Assembly: GCA_001577345.1 (NCBI GenBank)
Contig: LSLI01000027.1
Coordinates: forward strand, 1-32,632
DNA from: Candidatus Gallionella acididurans
Lineage (GTDB): Bacteria > Pseudomonadota > Gammaproteobacteria > Burkholderiales > Gallionellaceae
Direction of reading: 5' to 3'
DNA length: 32,632 bases
The position numbers were made by a program, and so were the translations under genes. The notes beneath the pieces are model-generated. The model searched no databases. It saw only the letters and a program-made list of their open reading frames with translations, and was not told the DNA's origin. Positions 25,621-31,921 of the stretch are shown here, one piece after another. How positions within the stretch are numbered: position 1 is the first letter of the stretch; the number at the start of each line of letters is the position of its first letter.

Positions 25621-26304
25621 TTACGAGGCTGCTGAGGGAAACGTAGTCAGAATCAGCGTATGCAGACCATTCCAGCAGATCTGGACGCCGATACACAAAA
25701 GGATAAATGCCGAGAGGCGCACCACCACGCCAGTACCAATCGGCCCCAGTCTCTTGGTTATGCGATCGGCGTATCGGTAGCAAAAATAGACACTCACAGC
25801 GATGATCAGGATTCCCAATGCTTGCCCAAGCGTGGTCTCAACCAATGGACGAAGGCCCTTTGTGGGGTTGGCACCAAGAGTAAGGGCAACTGAGATCGCA
25901 CCAGGACCCACGGTGAGTGGCATTGTCAAAGGATAGAACGCGCGTTGACCAAGATCGTCCGCAGTTGCCGGAGTTGCCTCTTCTTGGGCAAGAGCGGGTG
26001 GGGAATTGGGTCTGTTCAGCAACGACCAAGCGATGGCACACACGACTATACCGCCGGCGATCTGGACTGCGGGAATGGATATTCCGAAGAAATCCAGTAC
26101 GTAAGCGCCAATCAGAACCGAAGCGATAAGGAGAAGGAAGCTGTTTATCGCAACCGTCTTTGCCATTCCGACTCGTTCTGCTTTTGTAAAGCCAACTGTC
26201 ATGGCGATAAAGATCGGCGCTCCGCCCAACGGATCAACGATGGGCAACAACGCCCCTACAGCTAATAAGATTGTTGATGCAAAATGGCTAAAATCAATAA
26301 TCAT
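25621..26304 (-). CDS. MarC family integral membrane protein
   Basis: A 227-residue protein with six predicted membrane spans of the MarC/YhgN/YchE family. The signature LLPIVDPLGGAPIFIAMTVG lies near the N-terminus and PLTMPLTVGPGAISVALTLG in the fourth span region; a TK-R-L-GPIGTGVVVRLSAFIL motif precedes the last span. The biochemical role of MarC proteins is unknown (the early link to multiple antibiotic resistance was withdrawn). I use the ATG at 26304; a TTG at 26319 with GGAG close by is an alternative. It is cargo of the tRNA-Asn island, between integrase and phage fragments. Confidence 0.88.
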   Translation of the reverse strand: MIIDFSHFASTILLAVGALLPIVDPLGGAPIFIAMTVGFTKAERVGMAKTVAINSFLLLIASVLIGAYVLDFFGISIPAVQIAGGIVVCAIAWSLLNRPNSPPALAQEEATPATADDLGQRAFYPLTMPLTVGPGAISVALTLGANPTKGLRPLVETTLGQALGILIIAVSVYFCYRYADRITKRLGPIGTGVVVRLSAFILLCIGVQICWNGLHTLILTTFPSAAS

Positions 26305-26345
26305 TGAGATATGGATCAATTGCTCCGTTCTGTTTGGGTGCAGGA

Positions 26346-26708
26346 TTAGTTTTCATCTGGCCCCACTGGGGTCGAGCTTTGGCTTGCCCTTCTCCTGCGT
26401 ATCGCCTGCACGTGCAACGGCTCCAGGAGATAACGATATGCGCTCCCCTTCATACCCTGTTTATCTAGAGCCAGCTCTGCGTTCTCGACTCCATACTCCG
26501 CGATGAGGGCTTCGATGATTCTTTCCAGCTGCACGGAAGGAGTGGAATCATCTTCTGCCATTACTACTGTATTGGGTGTGTTGGCATTGTAGCCAGACAA
26601 CACCCACCACATGATGGATTTGTGCATGGCTTCGATCAATGCTTCCAGCTTGCGCGTGTATTCCAGTTCCAGCCCAACGTTTGGACGCACTGGAGCTAAG
26701 ATTTTCAT
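26346..26708 (-). CDS. Truncated phage head-morphogenesis-like protein (N-terminal part)
   Basis: A 120-residue protein whose start, MKILAPVRPNVGLELEYTRK, then LEALIEAMHKSIMWWVLSGY, resembles the N-terminus of phage Mu gpF-like/minor head proteins, which normally run to several hundred residues. Here the frame ends after a basic segment (HVQAIRRRRASQSSTPVG), so it looks like the remaining first part of such a gene. The identification is by pattern memory and moderate. Order on the minus strand (interrupted ORF, small acidic gene, this gene) resembles a phage head module. Confidence 0.55.
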   Translation of the reverse strand: MKILAPVRPNVGLELEYTRKLEALIEAMHKSIMWWVLSGYNANTPNTVVMAEDDSTPSVQLERIIEALIAEYGVENAELALDKQGMKGSAYRYLLEPLHVQAIRRRRASQSSTPVGPDEN

Positions 26709-26741
26709 TTGTGAACCCTACAGTTTATTTAGACATAAAAA

Positions 26742-26763
26742 AAGAGACACCATAGTGTCTCTT
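26742..26763 (-). terminator. Intrinsic terminator after the small acidic phage-like gene
   Basis: AAGAGACAC-TATG-GTGTCTCTT on the minus strand followed by a T-run, 23 nt past the stop codon at 26786. A 9-bp perfect stem. Confidence 0.85.
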
Positions 26764-26785
26764 ACACAGTTGCTCTGTGCTTGTC

Positions 26786-27106
26786 TTATGGATCAAGCAT
26801 GGCAACGTCTTGAGCAGCTTTCATTGCAGCCTGTTTCTCAGGCGGATCATTGGGATTGATTGGGTATTTCTTTTTCACTGCTTCCCACTCAGCATCACGC
26901 TCTGCACCAGCACGTTCTATTCCTTCCAGTATTTCTTTCTCAGTTCTCATCTTCACATCACCTTCAGGCTGCTTGTCGCTGTCCTTCAAATTGTCTGATG
27001 TGTTGTTCCCTGCTACTGGTGGCTTTGGTACGAACAGAATTGAGCCAGTCACCAGTGGATGATCTGGTGCTTCTTCTTCCAGGTTGATCTTGCCTCTGTA
27101 GCCCAT
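26786..27106 (-). CDS. Small acidic hypothetical protein, prophage-like
   Basis: A 106-residue hydrophilic protein with no recognised domain. It starts MGYRGKINLEEEAP, has a proline-containing LFVPKPPVAG segment, a charged helical middle (MRTEKEILEGIERAGAERDA) and ends AAQDVAMLDP. An in-frame codon at 27139 exists, but AAGGAG stands 9 nt before the ATG at 27106, which fixes the start. It lies between the IS-interrupted ORF and the head-protein fragment and ends in a strong terminator. Confidence 0.65.
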   Translation of the reverse strand: MGYRGKINLEEEAPDHPLVTGSILFVPKPPVAGNNTSDNLKDSDKQPEGDVKMRTEKEILEGIERAGAERDAEWEAVKKKYPINPNDPPEKQAAMKAAQDVAMLDP

Positions 27107-27186
27107 AATTGTCTGCTCCTTTTTCCGGCCATGCCACATTCAGTTTATCATGACCTACATCATAATCTTCACCCAACACTTTAGAC
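26964..27186 (-). pseudogene. 3' part of phage-like ORF interrupted by the IS1-type element
   Basis: Continues the frame of 30350-30494 once the insertion and one copy of the 8-bp duplication are removed: VSKVLGEDYDVGHDKLNVAW, then PEKGADNYGLQR. The frame runs on to 26964, overlapping the next gene in another register, so the true end is uncertain. The joined ORF would be about 119 residues. Product not recognised; position suggests a phage structural module. Confidence 0.55.
27179..27186. repeat. Target-site duplication, left copy
   Basis: CTTTAGAC, identical to 30350-30357, directly abutting the left inverted repeat of the element. Confidence 0.9.
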
Positions 27187-27208
27187 GGTAGTGGTTCAGT
27201 TTGAAATT
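27187..27208 (+). repeat. Left terminal inverted repeat
   Basis: 22 bp, perfect inverted match to 30328-30349. Confidence 0.93.
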
Positions 27209-27377
27209 AATGGGGATTTTATCCAATTAGATAAAAACACCATTAAAAAAGGTGCGGCAGCGCACAGATGGAATTTTATCTGTGTTTTACAGTCACATGT
27301 AAGTGCTTATCGAAATAACCTGTATCTTTGGCGGTTATTAGCTGTTGCAGGAATGAGACAGTGCCAAAAATGGGCGG

Positions 27378-27407
27378 TTGACGTAGTAGTCGCTACTTTG
27401 CTATATA
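27378..27407 (+). promoter_or_regulatory. Promoter of hicBA
   Basis: TTGACG (27378-27383) and TATATA (27402-27407) with an 18-bp spacer, about 57 nt upstream of the hicB ATG. Confidence 0.6.
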
Positions 27408-27421
27408 CCAAAAGTAAGTAC

Positions 27422-27447
27422 CAAATTATATTCTCAAATTATATTCT
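27422..27447 (+). promoter_or_regulatory. Tandem 13-bp repeat between hicBA promoter and start
   Basis: CAAATTATATTCT occurs twice in direct tandem (27422-27434, 27435-27447), between the -10 element and the hicB start. A likely operator for autoregulation, placed where a repressor would block early transcription. Confidence 0.55.
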
Positions 27448-27463
27448 AGAGTGGAGATAATTC

Positions 27464-27802
27464 ATGAAACCGAATAATTTGCTGTTGCATTGCTATGCAG
27501 AAAAATCCGGTGAACAATGGCAGGTGTTTTGTCTTGATCTTAGCTTGGCAGCGCAAGGCGATAGTTTTAAAGAAGCAAGAATCAAACTTGATAGTATGGT
27601 TGAATCGTATTTACAGGATGCACTTGTTGGGGAAGATAAAGAGTATGCAGATCAATTGTTGAACCGCAAAGCTCCTCTGAGACAATGGATTAAATATTAT
27701 TTTTTCAGACTGATTTTTCTGATTTTCAGCACTAAAAATAGATTGCCAAGACTATTTAAAGAGGCTATTCCAATGGTTCCTTGTAGTCACCGGCACGCAT
27801 GA
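27464..27802 (+). CDS. hicB: HicB-like antitoxin
   Basis: A 112-residue protein. The first 65 residues have the HicB partial RNase H fold pattern (LLLHCYAEKSGEQWQVFCLD, then LSLAAQGDSFKEARIKLDSM). The rest (LLNRKAPLRQWIKYYFFRLI) is basic and hydrophobic instead of the usual HTH or ribbon-helix-helix DNA-binding tail. GGAG stands 8 nt before the ATG. It overlaps hicA by 4 nt (ATGA). As antitoxin-first partner it should neutralise HicA; how it would bind DNA is unclear given the tail. Confidence 0.78.
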   Translation: MKPNNLLLHCYAEKSGEQWQVFCLDLSLAAQGDSFKEARIKLDSMVESYLQDALVGEDKEYADQLLNRKAPLRQWIKYYFFRLIFLIFSTKNRLPRLFKEAIPMVPCSHRHA

Positions 27803-28035
27803 GTGGAAAATACTATCCACTTACATGCAAACAAGTAAAAAGTATTCTTGTCAATTTGGGGTTTTCTCCCCGCGCACAAAACGGCACATCGCATGAGCAT
27901 TGGGTGAAGGATGTTAATGGGTATCGGTACAAGGTTACTGTAGATTGCCCTAATGCGCCTTTTAGCCATGATTTAATTTCATACATGGCGCGACAAGCAG
28001 GAGTAAGCAAAAAAGAATTTTATGCTGCCCTTTAA
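27799..28035 (+). CDS. hicA: HicA-type toxin (mRNA interferase)
   Basis: A 78-residue protein of the HicA/YcfA double-stranded-RNA-binding-like fold: LTCKQVKSILVNLGFSPRAQ, then NGTSHEHWVKD with the probable catalytic histidines His32/His34, a strand YRYKVTVDCP and the C-terminal helix LISYMARQAGVSKKEFYAAL. HicA cleaves mRNA independently of translation. It is translationally coupled to hicB and ends 7 bp before the convergent transposase stop codon. Confidence 0.87.
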   Translation: MSGKYYPLTCKQVKSILVNLGFSPRAQNGTSHEHWVKDVNGYRYKVTVDCPNAPFSHDLISYMARQAGVSKKEFYAAL

Positions 28036-28041
28036 TTTTAT

Positions 28042-28920
28042 CTAAAGTTTCTTTTTGTAGCTTCCGCGCTTTTTCGGCACTTCCTCTGGAATCAACGCCA
28101 CAATATCAGAAATCTCCCAAAGCGTTTTGCTTACTCCCGCTTCCATCGCTGGAGTAACGCGCAGCGACTTGTGAATCTTGCAGAAGTTGTAGAACATGAA
28201 ATACAAGCTGATCGCGTGCATGTGATTTTCCAGCTTCTTGCTAAAAGCATTTGTCAGGCGAGTGAACCGGCGCATGTGCATCCGCATGGTCAGGTTCTGG
28301 CGTTCAACGTAGCTGGTAGATATTTTCTCAATATCCGGATTGCCAGTTATGACACGTTTTTCAGAGCCGGTAAATTCTGATGGACTGTAACGGCGAGCAT
28401 CGTTTGTAGATTGCCCAAGAGTGCCGTAAATCTTAATCAGTTGGGCGAAGTCAACATTAGCGCCGAAAGCCTCTTCAACGGCCTCAAGATAGGCTTTGTG
28501 TCCGTCCGTGGTCAGTTGCACACGATTAGCCAACCGTGAAGCCATATCACTGATAAAAGCCTTTGCAGACGCAAGATCGCGGGTTCCTACATGCCAGCAT
28601 GGAATTAACTTGGTATCGGCGTCAATCGCTGTCCAGGTGTAAACGTCACCATAGCCAAGGATTCCTTCCAATTCTTCCGGCACATTCTTCTGCTTCATGC
28701 CCACGAAAGACCATATTTCATCGCATTCAACACGCTTGCAGGTCAGGTTACGCATGGCTTCGTCTTGGTACTTCGCGCAGGCTTCGCCAGCATCGGCAAG
28801 CAGCTTAAGCACGGTGTTCTTAGATACGCCAGTGATGCGGGTTGCAGCATTGATTCCCATGCCTTCACAAAGCACAGAGAGGATTTGAGCGCGTTTTTCA
28901 TTTGAGAGTTTGTTTGCCAT
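28042..28920 (-). CDS. IS1-family-type transposase (single frame)
   Basis: A 292-residue transposase in one frame, with no programmed frameshift. Residues 20-45 form a helix-turn-helix (INAATRITGVSKNTVLKLLA). Candidate catalytic acids are Asp67 (CDEIWSFV), Asp100/Asp102 (TAIDADTK), Asp139 (TTDGHKAYL) and Glu206 in SYVERQNLTMRM; the MRRFTRLTNAFSKKLENH segment is highly characteristic of this group. The protein should cut and join the 22-bp ends. The family assignment rests on protein pattern plus the 8-bp duplication. Its gene is divergent from the P63C-like gene; the shared 140-bp spacer holds several palindromes. Confidence 0.9.
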   Translation of the reverse strand: MANKLSNEKRAQILSVLCEGMGINAATRITGVSKNTVLKLLADAGEACAKYQDEAMRNLTCKRVECDEIWSFVGMKQKNVPEELEGILGYGDVYTWTAIDADTKLIPCWHVGTRDLASAKAFISDMASRLANRVQLTTDGHKAYLEAVEEAFGANVDFAQLIKIYGTLGQSTNDARRYSPSEFTGSEKRVITGNPDIEKISTSYVERQNLTMRMHMRRFTRLTNAFSKKLENHMHAISLYFMFYNFCKIHKSLRVTPAMEAGVSKTLWEISDIVALIPEEVPKKRGSYKKKL

Positions 28921-29062
28921 GTTATTTCCCCAAGCGATATTTCATAATGCACATTATGCTTGAGTAAATATAATTAAGCAAGCAATCTGTTAAAAATAAT
29001 GCTTGCATTATGCTGTATGCTAGATTTACAATGCAAGCACAATTTAACGAAAGGATGCTTAC
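28921..29062. promoter_or_regulatory. Divergent promoter/operator region of the element
   Basis: Plus-strand promoter for the P63C-like gene: TTGCAT (29003-29008), 18-bp spacer, TACAAT (29027-29032). Both hexamers are embedded in a 10-bp perfect inverted repeat, TGCTTGCATT (29000-29009) and AATGCAAGCA (29030-29039). Minus-strand promoter for the transposase: TTGCTT and CATAAT with 17 bp between; its -10 overlaps the palindrome CATAATG-CA-CATTATG (28943-28958). The motif TGCATTAT or its complement thus recurs over both promoters, suggesting one regulator for both genes. Confidence 0.6.
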
Positions 29063-30040
29063 ATGACTAATAATGACGAGCCAACAGGCCGCGCCAAGGG
29101 AGGTAAGGCAAGAGCTGATAAATTAACTCCAGAACAACGCAGAGAAATAGCTAAAAAAGGGGCTATAGCTAGATGGGGAGCCGGAACCTTGAAAGCTACG
29201 CACAAAGGTAATTTCAAAAATGACTTTGGAATTGATGTTGAATGTTATGTTTTGGATGATGAAAATAAAACCGCCGTCATTAGTCAACGAGGCATGGGCG
29301 AAGCATTGGGGCTTGGCGGATTTGGCAGTCGCTTACCGAGATTTATAAATGGAAAAACAATTTCTAAATACATCGGGCCTGAATTACGTGAAAAATTAGA
29401 AAATCCCCTTATTTTTCAATTGATTAACCCGGGCCGAGACTCAAGTACAGGAACTAATATTCACGGTTATGATGTAACCATATTGATTGATTTATGTAAG
29501 ATAATTATTGCTGCTGAGGCAGATGGAAAATTGACCATCAATCAGACTGGAATTGCAAAACAAGCCCATATAATTCTCAATGCTTCAGCTAAAGCCGGTA
29601 TCCAAGGGCTTGTCTATGCTTTGTCTGGATATGACAGAACAAAAGAAGAAATAATTACTGCATTCAAGTTATTCGTTCAAGAAGAAGCGCAAAAATATGA
29701 AAAAGAATTTCCAAATGAGTTGTATGAAGAATGGCACAGAATTTATAAAATACCTGTTCCGCAAAGAGGGAAACCTTGGAATTTCAAATTTCTAACTATA
29801 GATCATATTTACTACCCACTTGCGCAAAGTAATGGGAAAATACTTGAGCTTGTTAGGGCTAACAAAGCGAAAGACGGAGATAGAAAGAAAAAGCTATTTG
29901 TCTTTCTTTCGGAAATTGGAACCAAGGCTTTGCGAATGCAGTTAGGTCGCGTACTAGGAATGGCAGAAACATCAGCGAATCAAGAAGAGTACGAACGGAA
30001 AATAAGAGAAAGATTTGGGCCTCAAAAAGACTTGTTTTAG
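29063..30040 (+). CDS. P63C-domain-like passenger protein
   Basis: A 325-residue protein. The N-terminus carries a KGG-type motif (GRAKGGKARADKLTPEQRRE, then ARWGAG). The centre and C-terminus match the P63C pattern found in phage- and IS-associated proteins: GMGEALGLGGFGSRLPRFIN near 90-110, FPNELYEEWHRIYKIP near 215-230, and a C-terminal LRMQLGRVLGMAETSANQEE. No nuclease or transposase motif is visible, so its role is unknown; antirepressor-like or regulatory function is possible. AAGGA stands 8 nt before the ATG. The promoter shares operators with the transposase promoter. Confidence 0.78.
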   Translation: MTNNDEPTGRAKGGKARADKLTPEQRREIAKKGAIARWGAGTLKATHKGNFKNDFGIDVECYVLDDENKTAVISQRGMGEALGLGGFGSRLPRFINGKTISKYIGPELREKLENPLIFQLINPGRDSSTGTNIHGYDVTILIDLCKIIIAAEADGKLTINQTGIAKQAHIILNASAKAGIQGLVYALSGYDRTKEEIITAFKLFVQEEAQKYEKEFPNELYEEWHRIYKIPVPQRGKPWNFKFLTIDHIYYPLAQSNGKILELVRANKAKDGDRKKKLFVFLSEIGTKALRMQLGRVLGMAETSANQEEYERKIRERFGPQKDLF

Positions 30041-30061
30041 CTGATTATGTATACAGAGAGA

Positions 30062-30283
30062 TTATTTACCCCAACGTTTTTCCGCCGCTTTCCGTGCAAT
30101 TTCTGACCTCTGTTCTGGCGTGAGCTTTTCGGCTCGCGCCTTCCCGCCCTTTAATCCACCCTTGCGGCTATCGGCTTTCTTTCCGGTGAGTTCTGGCGTG
30201 TGTTCAATCTCACCCGTTGCTTGCCGTACAATGTCAAAGGCAACTTGGCTAAAATCTCTTCGTTTGTTTGTTTTGGTAGTCAT
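30062..30283 (-). CDS. Small KGG-motif protein
   Basis: A 73-residue basic protein. The N-terminal half (RRDFSQVAFDIVRQATGEIE) is followed by a C-terminal KGG motif (GGLKGGKARAEKLTPEQRSE, then KRWGK), nearly identical to the N-terminus of the P63C-like protein in the same element. Small proteins of this type are common near mobile elements; DNA or RNA binding is assumed from charge. It is convergent with the P63C-like gene and lies just inside the right end of the element. Confidence 0.75.
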   Translation of the reverse strand: MTTKTNKRRDFSQVAFDIVRQATGEIEHTPELTGKKADSRKGGLKGGKARAEKLTPEQRSEIARKAAEKRWGK

Positions 30284-30327
30284 GCCGAATATGATAGCGC
30301 AGCCCTCGCGTGAAGGCTATAGGGCTA

Positions 30328-30349
30328 AATTTCAAACTGAACCACTACC
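30328..30349 (-). repeat. Right terminal inverted repeat
   Basis: 22 bp, perfect inverted match to 27187-27208. Confidence 0.93.
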
Positions 30350-30357
30350 CTTTAGAC
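30350..30357. repeat. Target-site duplication, right copy
   Basis: CTTTAGAC, identical to 27179-27186. Confidence 0.9.
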
Positions 30358-30494
30358 ACTTTCCGACCAATAAGGATGCGTTGAGCATCCGTGCGAGCCA
30401 CTTTGCGCGTTTCTTCACCCCATGTATCACCCTTTTGCCCGATAACGGTGGGCAAAATCAGCGGCTCATGACTACCTTTGCGATGCGTCATCAT
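30350..30494 (-). pseudogene. 5' part of phage-like ORF interrupted by the IS1-type element
   Basis: Starts at ATG 30494 (or the adjacent ATG at 30491) after an AGGAG ribosome binding site and reads MMTHRKGSHEPLILPTVIGQ, then KGDTWGEETRKVARTDAQRI up to GRK, where the insertion begins. The frame resumes at 27178. The preceding short minus-strand frame (MLNVVFAALVKLCGAPLSKN onward) ends at the overlapping TAATG, suggesting coupled translation in the original operon. Function not recognised; probably a prophage structural gene. Confidence 0.55.
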
Positions 30495-30609
30495 TATCTC
30501 CTGGCGGTGGCAGAGTTTTTACTAAGGGGAGCGCCGCACAATTTGACCAGAGCCGCGAACACTACATTGAGCATAGCGGGAATCTATGGATAATTCCTTC
30601 TTGCCGATA

Positions 30610-30966
30610 TTAGTCTGCTGCTAGCCACTTAAAGAAATTTATTGCGACGGGTAACACAACAATAATAACGGCGAATTTGGCAAGAACGGTCCAAATTTTG
30701 TTGCCAACGTATTTGGTGGCAGACCGCCAAACACCGACGTAAACAACAAAATAGTAACAAGCGAACAGAGACCAAAGAACCAGGATCAAATCGCCTTGGG
30801 GGTCAGGTTTCAAAGCGAAAATAGCAATCCCCCAAACAATGCCGCCCAATACGCCGTACACCCAGTAGGTCGTCGCTAGGCCAAGGTCTCCGAACCATAG
30901 GTTTTCCATAAAAAGTTGTAAAGAGTCTTTCTGCTTGGAAATTCGGCTGTCCGGGACTTCATCCAT
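30610..30966 (-). CDS. Small membrane protein (118 aa), unknown
   Basis: A 118-residue protein with three or four hydrophobic segments: ATTYWVYGVLGGIVWGIAIF at about 31-51, LILVLWSLFACYYFVVYVGV at about 60-79, and LAKFAVIIVVLPVAINFF at about 94-111. The N-terminal 25 residues are hydrophilic (MDEVPDSRISKQKDS). No family I can name. AGGAG stands 6 nt before the ATG at 30966. It heads away from the right-hand cluster on the same strand, 60 bp after the next gene. Confidence 0.7.
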   Translation of the reverse strand: MDEVPDSRISKQKDSLQLFMENLWFGDLGLATTYWVYGVLGGIVWGIAIFALKPDPQGDLILVLWSLFACYYFVVYVGVWRSATKYVGNKIWTVLAKFAVIIVVLPVAINFFKWLAAD

Positions 30967-31029
30967 GTAAACTCCTACTGTAAAAGTAACGAGCTACGAG
31001 CATCTGCGTTCATCCGCTTGAGTGCAGGA

Positions 31030-31530
31030 TTACGCATTTGCTCGGACGTGGGCGTTGTATACTTTCGCATTGATGCCATCGAGATGACCTAAAGTCTTTG
31101 CAAAGGATCGTACCTTGCAGTTGAATTCAATGTTTCCATCAAGAGCAACCCGATTACCTTCGATCTGTTTTGCCATTTGATTAGCATGACCGTCTGGGAT
31201 TGCCTCATTAAGATATAAGTCGGCGATTTCGCCAGGAGCTATAACCTGTTTTTTCAGAATTGATGCATTGAGTGTTACACCGCCAAACCAGAATCGAAAA
31301 CTCGCACGGTCCAATTCAACGGAAAACGGCGAAAGATTGATCGCCTGCAAGTACAATGTAAATGTAGCAGTTTGACCGAGGTTCACTACGGCCGAGTCAT
31401 GGCGAGGGCGAATGTCGATGTAGATTAACTTAGCAAGTTTCTCTGGCGTGAAGTACCAGCGAAGGGCGAACCCAGGAAGAAAGCGAATTAGCTTCCACAA
31501 GCCTTGAATTGGGATGGTCTCAATTACCAT
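31030..31530 (-). CDS. Hypothetical protein with possible membrane-proximal N-terminus (166 aa)
   Basis: Not recognised. The product starts MVIETIPIQGLWKLIRFLPG with an aromatic, amphipathic N-terminus that could associate with the membrane, and then has an all-beta-looking body (AVVNLGQTATFTLYLQAINL, SFRFWFGGVTLNASIL, ALDGNIEFNCKVRSF), as in Ig-like or LEA14-like folds. GGAG lies 5 nt before the ATG at 31530, so I prefer it to the upstream TTG at 31581. It lies 57 bp after the 95-codon gene and upstream of the small membrane protein gene, all on one strand, and may form an operon with them. Confidence 0.65.
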   Translation of the reverse strand: MVIETIPIQGLWKLIRFLPGFALRWYFTPEKLAKLIYIDIRPRHDSAVVNLGQTATFTLYLQAINLSPFSVELDRASFRFWFGGVTLNASILKKQVIAPGEIADLYLNEAIPDGHANQMAKQIEGNRVALDGNIEFNCKVRSFAKTLGHLDGINAKVYNAHVRANA

Positions 31531-31587
31531 TGGGACTCCAGGGTAGTAGTAATCGGGCTGTACTAATAGCGATAGCTGCAACTGTAC

Positions 31588-31875
31588 TCATTTGCGCGCA
31601 GAGCGGTAGAAGGCGCGGCTCCCAATTTTTGGGTACTCTATGAGTGATTTGTCTGCAAGCATACGTGCGAGTGTTGCAAATACCCACCCCTTTTTACCGT
31701 ATTGTGTCCCCTTTCTCGGAACAGCCACGAAGTTGAGGTCAAGGTTGTCCTTGATTTCGACCGCTGGCACCCAATGATTCTGATCTTTGAACATGAACTC
31801 AGAGTCTTTGATGAATCCGAGTAATTCATTGGATGCATCATTCAGCAATTTGTGGATTTTGTCTTTTCTAGTCAT
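31588..31875 (-). CDS. Hypothetical protein, winged-helix-like (95 aa)
   Basis: Not recognised by family. The 95-residue product is basic, begins MTRKDKIHKLLNDASNELLG and ends with a helix-strand arrangement (GWVFATLARMLADKSLIEYP, then IGSRAFYRSARK) that resembles a winged-helix DNA-binding unit; this is inference from pattern only. AGGAGG stands 8 nt before the ATG, an excellent ribosome binding site. It is followed by the 166-residue unknown and preceded by the 5'-nucleotidase gene, on the same strand. Confidence 0.65.
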   Translation of the reverse strand: MTRKDKIHKLLNDASNELLGFIKDSEFMFKDQNHWVPAVEIKDNLDLNFVAVPRKGTQYGKKGWVFATLARMLADKSLIEYPKIGSRAFYRSARK

Positions 31876-31921
31876 AGAAATGCCTCCTAGTTTTATATAT
31901 TAGTAATGCATATCGTGAAAA

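Larger units (their letters stand above)
27187..30349. mobile_element. IS1-family-type insertion element with toxin-antitoxin passenger
   Basis: A 3163-bp element with exact ends. The terminal inverted repeats are 22 bp and identical, starting GGTAGTGGTTCAGTTTGAAA on each strand (27187-27208 and 30328-30349). They are flanked by an 8-bp direct duplication, CTTTAGAC. An 8-9 bp duplication suits IS1-family transposition. Contents in order: hicB and hicA (plus), transposase (minus), P63C-like gene (plus), KGG-motif gene (minus). The element is inserted in a phage-like ORF inside the tRNA-Asn island. Confidence 0.92.

Noticed and set aside
25490-25783. 97-codon minus-strand frame
   Set aside because: Overlaps the 3' part of the MarC gene in another register; no supporting features.
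27191-27460. 89-codon frame at the left end of the IS
   Set aside because: Starts inside the terminal inverted repeat and runs over the hicBA promoter; no protein character.
30120-30593. 157-codon plus-strand frame crossing the right end of the IS
   Set aside because: It spans the terminal repeat and target duplication and is antisense to the KGG gene and to the interrupted ORF.
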